This document shows positions 41,401 to 53,400 of a stretch of DNA of 64,000 nt, piece after piece (within the stretch, counting starts at the first letter, position 1; each line of letters opens with the position of its first letter). Source of the DNA: Liolophura sinensis (taxonomy: Eukaryota > Mollusca > Polyplacophora > Chitonida > Chitonidae). Position numbers and translations under genes: made by a program. The stretch spans positions 40,826,458 to 40,890,457 of the forward strand of contig NC_088300.1 of the NCBI RefSeq assembly GCF_032854445.1, read 5' to 3'. The notes beneath the pieces were generated by a model. The model was not told the origin of the DNA. It saw nothing but the letters and a program-made list of their open reading frames with translations, and did not search any database.

Positions 41401-44400
41401 AAGGTCAGATGCGAATGGTTCAAACACCAAATTAAATATTGATTTTTGTGTAATTTACAATACTGATATCAAGATTCCAAGACCAACATTAAGTCCCGCT
41501 ACTCTACAAACTCATGAATTATGATACATTCCGTGTAACCCTGTCCATATACACCCCACTGTATAATATTCCCTAGGATCTAACACAAGGGGTTACTTAA
41601 GTATGTACTCACCTGGTCTGAATCTAACAGACAGTAGTTGACCCTGAGCTGTATAAGCTGTGACAGGAGGTCCAAGACTTGTGTCTGTAACTCTACAGAA
41701 CTTGTCACTGTGTACTGCTTCAGAGCTTTGATCACCAGTGGTTCAAACAGGCGGATATATGAGGTGATGGCATTCTACAATACAGAAACAAACACTGCTT
41801 CAGAGCTTTGATCACCAGTGGTTCAAACAGGCGGATATATGAGGTGATGGCATTCTACAATACAGAAACAAACACTGCTTCAGAGCTTTGATCACCAGTG
41901 GTTCAACAGGCAGATATACCAGGTGATGGCATTCTACAATACAGAAACAAACACTGCTTCAGAGCTTTGATCACCAGTGGTTCAAACAGGCAGATATACC
42001 AGGTGATGGCATTCTACAATACAGAAACAAACACTGCTTCAGAGCTTTGATAACCAGTGGTTCAAACAGGCAGATATACCAGCAGATGATGGCATTCTAC
42101 AAAACAGAAACAAACACTGCTTCAGAGCTTTGATCACCAGTTGTTCAAACAGGCGGATATACCAGGTGATGGCATTGATACAGAAATAAATACTGCTTCA
42201 GAGCTTTGATCACCAGTGGTTCAGACAGGCGGATATACCAGATGATGGCATTCTACAATATAGAAATAAATACTGCTTCAGAGCTTTGATCAACAGTTGT
42301 TCAAACAGGCGGATATATACCAGGTGATGGCGATCTACAATACAGAAATAAATACTGCTTCAGAGCTTTAATCAACAGTGGTTCAAACAGTCGGATATAT
42401 ACTAGGTGATGGCATTCTACAATACAGAAATAAACACTGCTTCAGAGCTTTGATCAACAGTGGTTCAAACAGGCAGATATACCAGGTGATGGCATTCTAC
42501 AATACAGAAACAAACACTGCTTCAGAGCTTTGATCACCAGTGGTTCAAACAGGCAGATATACCAGGTGATGGCACTCTACAATACAGAAACAAACACTGC
42601 TTCAGAGCTTTGATCACCAGTGGTTCAAACAGGCAGATATACCATGTGATGGCATTCTACAATACAGAAACAAACACTGCTTCAGAGCTTTGATCACCAG
42701 TTGTTCAAACAGGCAGATATACCAGGTGATGGCATTCTACAATACAGAAATAAATACTGCTTCAGAGCTTTGATCAACAGTGGTTCATACAGGTGGATAT
42801 ATACTAGGTGATGGCATTCTACAATACAGAAATAAATACTGCTTCAGAGCTTTGATCACCAGTGGTTCAAACAGGTGGATATATGAGGTGATGGCATTCC
42901 ACAATACAGAAAACACCATGAGACAGTTACAATGGAATTTATCCATTCTTTCACAAAAATTACATACATTTGTCATTGAGGCAGAATAAACAAGCATAAG
43001 CCTAATATCAGTAAATCCTTACCTTGTCAGCTTTACTACTGGGTCTTAAAATGGCAGGTATTTTCCTCTCCACACGTTTCCTCAACCAGCTCAGAGGACT
43101 GAAAATAACAAGCATATAGAAAATTTAACTGCATGAAGGTGTGGGTCCAGATGTTCAAAAGGTGTTTTAGCATTTAAGCCCGTCATCAGCTTTAGTCTGG
43201 TCTTACAGGCCATTAGTTTTGTATTATGTCAATACTGGTGTTAAGATTTAAGACTCTGAATACATGTACACTTTTGAACATCTGGTCCCAGGACATCTAA
43301 GCTAAGAAATGAAACTGACAGGACAATGGTATCCAGGCAGTCCTAGAAAGTCAGATCTAAAAACACATGACTTCATTAATGGAAAGCTTGTAAACTGACA
43401 GGACAAAGTTTTCCAGGCAGTCCTAGAAAGTCAGATCTAAACACACATGACTTCATCACTAGAAAGCTTGTAAACTGACAGGACAAAGTTTTCCAGGCAG
43501 TCCTAGAAAGTCAGATCTAAAAACACATGACTTCATTAATGGAAAGCTTGTAAACTGACAGGACAAAGTTTTCCAGGCAGTCCTAGAAAGTCAGATCTAA
43601 AAACACATGACTTCATTAATGGAAAGCTTGTAAACTGACAGGACAAAGTTTTCCAGGCAAGTCCTAGAAAGTCAGATCTAAAAACACATGACTTCATTAA
43701 TGGAAAGCTTGTAAACTGACAGGACAAAGTTTTCCAGGCAGTCCTAGAAAGTCAGATCTAAAAACACATGACTTCATCCATGGAAAGCTTGTAAACTCAT
43801 GACTCAAAACAAGTCCTGACACCTCCTTCAGGTCACCTGAATCGTTTATTTTTTAGATCCTCATGACAGTTGTGATTACCTGGAATTGTCCTCCTGGTCC
43901 ATCTGTGTGGTGGCTTTGAAGGTCGCTCCAGCCAGCGACTGGGTAAAGTGGGTGTAGGGCGTTGTGAAACAGCTGTGGTACAGGCCAGGGCGGATGTTGG
44001 CCGAGAGACGGGTGGCTTTACCAGGTTTGCCCGAGCTTGATGGGGAGGAAGGGGGCTCCCACTGTGTGGCCAGGTTTGTACCAAAAAGTGCTTTCAGCAA
44101 CTGGAAATAACAATAAAGAGGACCAACTGATTGACTGACTGACGAATTGATCATGCCAGAAAACATATAAGATTAACAGTTGTCAAGAAACCAACCCACA
44201 CTGATCAACACAAGTTAACACTTTCCTAAATAATAGCTTAATCTACCTCATGATGGTGAAGGAAACCTATGATTTGAAAGCAAGGCTACCAAAGAGATTG
44301 CCTGTAGGAGACACATGAATACTTCAGCTGAATACATAAAGTCATGCAGTCCTGAAATTGGTAATTTACAGTAATTAATATGCCCAAAGAGCATCACTAC

Positions 44401-47400
44401 TGGAACATTCCACACTTGTTATTGTGCTGTACATGTATGTTAACCTCAGCTCAATACATGCAGTACTTTTGGAGATACTTCCCTGACATTTACTCTAACA
44501 TTGCTTTCCCTGTTTTTGGATGCCAACGATGACGCTCATAGTATGACACAGCTATGCTTGTTCTGTGTAAAGGCAAGCTAACCAGACAAAAACCTCAAGC
44601 AAGGAGGTACATGCAAACTTTTCCTCAGCAACGACAAGATAGGCCCAGGCCGGACTGACCATTTTCTTATAATTCATGAGTAGTACTAAACCAGTTTTCC
44701 CATAAATCTTCCAAGAAAAAATCACCACTTTTTACACAGCTTTAGCATGCCTTACATCACACAAGAGAGGTTCCCCATTCACAGCACTGATAAAAGGTGT
44801 TCAGTCAGAGGTAATCTAACAACTGCTTGGATGGGTCAGTAATATTCAGGTTAACAGACAAACTAAGACTTTCAGGAAGTCTCCATACATAAAACCGACT
44901 ACAGTTTCCAACCAGCTTGTATCAGTTGTATCATCGTTGGCTCACACAGCCACATACCTGCTGCACACACAGAACAGTGCCTGTGGCCTCTATCAGAACA
45001 GTGCTCTTCATGTAAGCCAGCAGCTCATCAGCATGTTTCCCAACCTCCTGCAAACTGGTTACCTCCAGGATCTGAGAGAAGACCATCAGGGCTGTGCGCA
45101 GCAGAGAGCAGAATTTGTCCGAGCTGTTCAGGTCCAGGGATATCTATAGATCAAAACCACAACAGATATTTCATGAATGTACATGAGCACAAGTCAATAT
45201 AACCCTATCCTGTTCATTATCCAATGACAGGCAAAACCTTTGCTAATTCTCTTTCCTTTTCCCAAGAACTCAATATCTTTTTAAGTGCATGTTAATCAAT
45301 AGGTAAGTGACCAGTCCTGAAGTTATCTTAATACTCAAGCTGGAAACGCCGAGTTACATTAAAATTAAAGAAGTCTGGATTACTTCTATATTACACATAC
45401 TGTACTCGTGCACCCGGCTTTGATAACAACACTGATTACCTTGTAATTAGAGTATGCTCCTTTTAACACTTCATGGAGCTTCATATAATGGGGCAGGTTG
45501 TAAAATGTGCCTATACCATCTTTTTTGTTCTTTTCCTTGTCTGAATCTTTATCTTTTTCTGGAAATAATAAAATAAACTTTAATCCTGGATACATATGTT
45601 GATGGAAATTTTAAAAATCCAATATGTGCAAAAATCTAAAATATCAACTCAACTGATAAGAAACATCAAAACTCAAACATCAGTTTACTGTTATCGCAGA
45701 TCATTCAAGAAATAAATTTTTCGTTTCTTTTATTTTTCTTTTCTTTCAAGACTCTATATACATATATTGGTAGTGGTACATATATTGGTAGTGGTACAAA
45801 TACATGAAAAGCATACTGCTCATTTGTAACTCTGATATAACATATCAGATATAAATGTGATAAACATGCATGGATATAATTTTATGTCATCAATGTTGGA
45901 GGCTGATCACTGATGTGTAAAACAACTGAAAACATTTTGTACTTGAGCTCAGCAAGGAATTTTGTTAGTTTGCTTGATGGTTGTTAAATGCAGCATTCTT
46001 GAATTTTTCACTTATACTATACCAATTACTTTCATGGGCAGAGGAAACCCCTGCTCTCTGGAGCAAGCCAGTGACCTCTAGCAAATTACTCAATGTGATG
46101 TATAGAATTCCTTACCACATTGGCAGCAGATAATGGTCCAATTAACATATCACTGCACAAATAGGCCCATGTACATGTGCATACACTGCTTAATATCACC
46201 AAGGCTTCACAAACAATGAGAAGAGGGGATCACTGTAGGGAATGAACACCCACCTTTTGGTTAGGAGTGAGGCACTGTAAATGTACTCAATGACCAGAGT
46301 CATAGTCCCTCGCCTAAAAAGGTGCAGATGCCATCTTCTTACAACCAAAGAGAGAGCCTTGGACTATCAAGATTTGTGAAGAGGTATTTGTATTATTAAT
46401 ATATTTCAGGTATTTGTATTATTAACATATTTCATCCTTGAACAGGGAATCTCTTACCTTTGTTCGTTTGTTTTGGTGTGTTTTTGCCATCAGGGGTGGA
46501 TGAGGGACTGTTCTGATTGGAGGCATCCTTGTCACCTTTGGCACGTCGTTTAATAGGGCTGAGAGAGGGGGCGGTTGGCAAGGAGGGTAGGGAGGGCTTC
46601 ATCTGAGGAGGCCCAGGGGTCACCTCATCTATCACGTGGGTACAGGCATTTAACAACCTGGGAATGGGAAGAAAATAATATCAGTTTCATACATGGAAAC
46701 TGTTTGTAACAGTTACTGTAACAAAACCAACAGCAATCAGTACGAAGGAAATTCTTAGAAATGTAAAATTTATAACTTCATCTGAAGTTTTACAAGTGAA
46801 CCTGCACTCAAATATCATTAAAATCGGACAAAACTTCAAGCAGACACTGCTACAGAGGGACAGCCCTCAAATTATGATCCCTCACCTTTAGTTAAGCATT
46901 AGATAAAAAAAGGCATTGATGGATGGATGTGCCTCAGAGAAAGTGCCACAAACATACTTAGCTACATGAGAAAGGAGGTGGTCAGCCTTAGCGGCCAATA
47001 TCCGGTCACTCAGGGCTCTCCATGACCCCTCCTCAGACGTCTTGTTAGAGCTGATGGTCTCCTCCGCAGGTCGCAGACACTTGTAAGCTGCTCCTGCAAC
47101 ATATCCACACAAACTGACTGACTTCAGTTCTCTTCTAGAGGCATGTAACATTTGGAAAAATAACTATATCACAACAAAAGGGGACTAGAACAAAAGTTGC
47201 TACTGAATATTATAAAAACATTAGCACTACAAAATCATCAGTGGATGGATAAATATGTCATGATGTACTCGCATATTTATGTTATAGTAAATCAATTTAT
47301 TACAGTGTGCATGGCAGTCATATTCTTAACACCAAATAACCCATGTGAACCATGCATTATGTACCACTTATAGGACATTTTATGTTGAACTTGTAACTAA

Positions 47401-50400
47401 AGACAAACTTTTAACAGGCTGTCATTATCATGTCTTGATGAAACCTTGGGAGAATCCAAAGCAAGCTTACAAATAACTATGTAGGCCTACTAGATAAACT
47501 TCGTCGCAACTAGTCAGTTGTGTTTACATTTTATATTGAGTAAAACTTAGAATAAACTAACCAGCAAACAAATGTCCAGCCACATGTAGAGCATCCTGGT
47601 GTGTGGACAGGTCAAGGCTAATGGAGGAGGAAGTCAGCACGGACAGGATGATCGACAAGGGTCCGCCACCCGAGCCCGTCCCAAACTCATCAAAACTGAT
47701 CGTACTGAAAACGTTACACAGACAGTCAGACAAGGTCTACTACTCAATGCTGCTACATGTCCCATTCAAACTGAATTCAACAACAATGTAAATGTTATTA
47801 TCGTCAGAGTACAAAACCTAAGAAACCTGAAGAAAGACACACACTGCTTTATACAGTTATCTGTACAAATTTCTGTGAAATATTTACACAGAAGAGTTTT
47901 GAAATTTAGCAAAGTGTAGCTAATACATCTTCAATTCTTGGAAACTAGCATTGGCATTTTGCAAACCTATTTCAGTAATATTTTAAAAGAAAACAACATA
48001 TATGTACAATTCAAATTTTACCTCACCTCACTACATTGTGACACAACTGTGAAAACTATAATATTATGGAAAAAACATTAATAAGGAAAAGTTCAAGAAG
48101 AAACAAAAAATTATTTCTTGTGTACGTAAAGAAAGGAAGTTCTGAACAAATTACTTTATGGCCAAACAATTTGGCTTCAACGTTCAAAAAACAATGAAAA
48201 CTTATTGAAATATAAGACCTCTATCACACCAGAAGTAATATAATGATTAAATTAAAAAGCTGTTTAGCTGACTAAACATCTCAATTCCTGTTGATATTTC
48301 TGCACAAATGTGTGAAAAAAAAAAAAACGGTTCATATACAGTACTTTTACATGCACATGTATGCATGAACATGCTAAAGCACAGTGGCAAGGTCATTATG
48401 CATGTAAGACGGTATCCATGCCATAGAGAAAAATAGCATGAGAAGAGTTCTAATAGAAACTGAGTAAAAGTCCACGCATCATGAAGAAAACTCAACACTG
48501 ACATGTTAACACTGACATGTTAACACTGACTTGTTAACAGGACTACTCACAACATACCTTTAGCAAAAAAAACACTAGTCCAGTACTACGTACGGCACGT
48601 GACAGCGCATGTATATGACAAGGCAAAATTTTAACTAACAAATCAAGTGCATGACAAATAATCATGTTAATATACTCAAAATATTACTAATAGTTAACCA
48701 AGATGTTTTAATCATTATCAGTTAATCCCCGAGTAATGGTTTTTAGCTTTTTCTCTGAAAGCTCTGGCTGCAAGTAAATTACTGTGCCATGAAAACTCCA
48801 GACTCCAGACTGGATGTACTGAGAAGCAATGGGAATCCCCAGCTGAGCGTGTTAGTAAAGGAGGCCGCACGCTTGTCAGTTCTGCAGGCAGGATGGTATC
48901 ATGCAGTACACACACCATTACAGCTAACACTGAACAGGATAGCTTACACTGGGGCACTCAATGCAACATCATCACATGACACATGCCTGGAAGTACTTAA
49001 AGACCTGCGGGAGGGCTTCTTCATGGGGCCCCTCGGGCTATCCCGAGCAGACAGTGCCATGGGAGGGCCACAGCCCCACGAGTGGGGGTACTGTGTCACC
49101 ATGTAGGCATCCACCAAGAGGCTAAGGGCATGGCAGCATCCATACTGAAATACAAAATACAAGCTCACAGTATGTAATATACACACGTACATGTATGCAC
49201 ATGCAATCTGACTGATTGATTTAAATGATTAGTCTTCAAGATTCATCTTATCACATCAGTCAGGTTTAACAAGTATATTATGTACCTCAATGAAATTTAT
49301 TTTATTTTATGCCTTAAACATTTGCTCAAACATTCAAAGACAAAAGTCTTACACAACTGACTCTATCTGATCTTTTTATGGATACATTCGCCAAATTACT
49401 TCAGACAAATTGATAAACAGTGGCTATGATAAAGTTCAAAATTGTTTTTCTTAACTTTCACTATATACGTCTTACTTACTGTTAAATACTTGGAGTGTGA
49501 TTTGTTTAACTTCTGCACAATGACGCTAATGATCCGTGATAAATTAGACTCTATGTCAACTGGAGGATGGTGTTTAGTGTCGTAGTCGTAGGGGCGCAGA
49601 CAGTCCTAAGACCAAGGGGGGCAACTCATCTGACCATTCATAGATGATAGGTGATAGGAAATTCTCCGCCATTTCCTTTGCCGATCCAATGACAGGGCTC
49701 TCCTGTGGGTTATCTGCCTTGTAGAACAGTCCTGGGCACTAGCCTGAAATCAGAGGAGAAAATTAAACCAAGACAACACTTCTTCATTGTCTGTTAAAGT
49801 CAGTGCCTACATGTGCAAATATTTCCACTATATAGGCACAAAGTAAACTTGCATTTGCCTTTATTTATTTTTTTTTTTTTATTCATTTCATTGGTGTTTT
49901 ATGCGTATTCAAAAATATTTCACTTATATGATGATGGCCAGCATTATGGAGGGAGAAAACTGGGCAGAACCAGGGAGAAACCAACAACCTGCAGGTTGCT
50001 GATGAAAGAGCTGTTTTAGATTACCCGTTAACAACGTGATGAAAATCTGTTACAATGTTAAGCATGAGAAGTGTAAAGTGAAGGAATTGTGAACTGAAGA
50101 TGTTCTGGCAGAATTATGAAAATATATAGCAAGGTTTACCATACTAAATCTATGCTTTCTTCTCTGTACACATAACAATATTAAAAAACCTACATCTTTC
50201 CAAGATCTTTCTATGCCAATTATTAATAAGAAAATGTTTATGAACACACAATCACGTCACATATACAACCAAAATATGACAGGTAGTTTATGATATCAGT
50301 CCCTTGGCTTTTTAAAGTAGGATATTTGTCATATTTTACTATCTCACATGGATGCCTAGGTCCACTTTCACAAAAAACTTTCTTAACAAATTTTTCGAAA

Positions 50401-53400
50401 CTTTTCATGCAAATGACCTACATATCTCTTTACCTGTTCTTCAAAAGACATAAGGTCCTCTATATACAAGTAACAAGTGAAACATGTGACTGCAGAGAGT
50501 GGTGCAGGCCAAATCCACATCTAAACTACATTCTAGTAAAGAAGAGACTGTACACTGAGTGATAGAGCTTACCTGACGAGCATGGACGCCGCTGAATGCC
50601 GCACTCTGCTGTCTTCATCTCCTAGCAGGATCAGTATTACATCATGTAACACCCGCTCCTGAATGTGGAGTTCCTGTCCGCAGCAAAACACACAAATGTA
50701 TAAGGCATGTTGCAAAATTCACTTTGAGTAGGCTGATTTAAAGTGCAATAATATTATAATAATATTAATAATAATATTTAATATAATAGTAATATTTACA
50801 AGAATTTATTGACACTTGACATTTACTGACGTCACTGGTCTGTTTGACTTTTTAATAAACCAAGATCCTGATAAACTTACTCCTATACACTGTCCCATTT
50901 CATCACTGAATTTGGTCACAGCTGTCTCCAGATAACAGATAATTTTAAAATTGATGTCACCCAAAAGTTCCAACAGTTCAACCTGAAATTCACAAGACAA
51001 TATTATAAATACATGTTTCCTTAAGTCAACTTCCGAAATTGTGTTTTAACATTACACATTGAAGTCAGAATGGAATGAATATTGTTCAAGTTTAAGTGAA
51101 AATTATAACATACAATACTCAATGTATGACTCTATAACATGGAATGTGCTTAGCAGCATGGAATTCTTTTCAAAACAATTAACATTCCTCTTGTCAAACC
51201 TCTACATACCCCTAATCCTATCTTAATTAACCTGTGAGCTCACCTTAACCAACCAGTAATGTTTGTGTAGACGTCTTATTAGCTTAACTTCTATTCACGA
51301 CCTGTATTTGCCTTTAATTCAACTTAATTATCCTGTGAGCTCACCTGAACCAGCCAGTTAGGGTTCATTACGAGCTTTATTCGCTTAGGGAGTACCTACA
51401 GAGCTCTTTGACGCTGACTGCGCATACATGTAAGCAGATCAAGGTTATGGTCACAGCTGCACATGTACCCTGCCCTTATCCTATCTTAATTCACATTTGA
51501 GTTCACCTTACAGAGCCAGTAAGGGTTGTGCAGAAGATCAATCAGCTTGATATCAACATCTGTACCTAACCTTCATCCTATGTCACACCTCTACATACCA
51601 CTAATCCTATCTTAATTAACCAGTGAGCTCACCTTAACCAACTAGTAATGGTTGTGTTGAAGCTCTAATAGACTGACGTCTAGTCACACCTGTATTTACA
51701 ATTAATCCTATCTTAATTAATCTGTGAGCTCACCTTTACCAGCCAGTAATGGTTGTGTAAAAGCTTTATTAGATTGACTTCTAGTCACATCTGTATTTAC
51801 CACATCCTACCTTAATTAACCTGTGAGCTCACCTTAACCAGCCAGTAAGGGTTGTGTTGAAGCTCTAGCAGCTTGAGGAGCACCTGCAGGGCTCTGTGGC
51901 ACTGACTGCTCCTCAGAAGGTCAGGCAGGCAGAGCTTAAAAGCCACCAGACCCATCCTGGCAGCCATACTGGACTCATCTTCTATGATACTCGTCATTAA
52001 AGCCAGCAACTCGTCCAGGCTTAAGGCTAAAAGTGTACATGGACAAAAACATGGCATGAAGAAGGAGACAGATATCACACTCCCTGAAGAGTCACTATAC
52101 TTTGACAGTGATCATAGCTGTGGATAAAAAGTATTACCAGAGACTGTTTTATCACTGTAAATCCTGTGCAGCAGGAAGTTTGGAATTTATGTTTGGTTGG
52201 ATTTTTGGGAATGCAAATACAGGCTAAAAACTTGTTGCCTCTATGTTCTATACAAAAAATTATGTCTTTATTGCTCTGTCAGGTACCTCATAAATCGTAC
52301 TGCCATCATTCATATGAAACATTCTTGAGTGTATCTGTGCCTGTTACCTGGGGCATCAGTGACCGTGACAGAGTTGTGCTTCTTACCGGGGGAATTAGTG
52401 ACTGTCACAGAGTTGTGCCTGTTACCTGGGGCATCAGTGACTGTCACAGTGTTGTGCCTGTTACCTGGGGCATCAGTGACTGTCACCGAGTTTGTGCACG
52501 CTACCCGAGGCATAAGTGACTTTCACCAAATTGTGCTTCTCACCTGAGTCATAAATGACTGTCACAGAGTTGTGCTTTTTACCTGGGGCATCAGTGACTG
52601 TCACAGAGTTGTGTCTGTTACCTGGGGCATAAGTGACTTTCACAGAGTTGTGCCTCTTACCTGGGGCATCAGTGACTGTGACAGAGTTGTTCCATTGTTG
52701 AAAGCTACCCCCTCCAGCCCAGGTGTGCTGCCTGCAAGTAGTTTCCTATGATCTGAGCAGTCTGTCCCTTCAGCTGGGGGTCTGAGTGCTTGGCATACAA
52801 CAGGATGTCCTGCAGATTTTGGTTGTCTGTAACCATAACATACAAGAATCTTAAGGTGAACAGAAATTTGCAGAGTCTTCATAATATTAACATTGTCCTA
52901 TCAAGTTTGGAATATCACTAATGTATTACTTATTATACACAAACATTCTGGAAGTACTGCTTTCCCAATGCATATCTCCTACCAGTTTGATCCAGGACAT
53001 ATTTTTGAGGCAAATGGAGAAATTATCTGTAACTTGTCTTGGTGAAACCATGTGCCAAGCTTCAATTTAAGACAATGCTGCATTTAAGACAAAAAGAAAA
53101 AAAAAAGAAAACTGTTTCATGACCGACTGATGGACGAGGTGTTAAACTTTAATCCACCCATACCTTACCCCTCACCTAGGTACCGGTCAGAAATTACACC
53201 TTACCCCTCACCCAGGTACCGGTCAGGAATTATACCTTACCCCTCACCCAAGTACCGGTCAGGAATTACAACTTACCCCTCACCCAAGTACGAGTTAGGA
53301 ATTATACCTTACCCCTCAACCAGGTACCAGTCGGGAATTATACCTTACCCCTCATCAAGGTACCGGTCAGGAATTATGCCTTACCCCTCATCAAGGTACC

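Noticed and set aside
48718-48957. Minus-strand ORF with NLLAARA-like end, first taken as the next HTT exon after a frameshift in exon 15
   Set aside because: The real continuation is exon 16 ([20 protein letters not shown] at 47562-47704). With donor GTAAGC at 48947, exon 15 joins it in phase without any frameshift.
25866-52745. Programmed ribosomal frameshifting at the six sites
   Set aside because: No shared slippery motif or stop-codon context, and six such sites in one animal gene would be without precedent that I know of.
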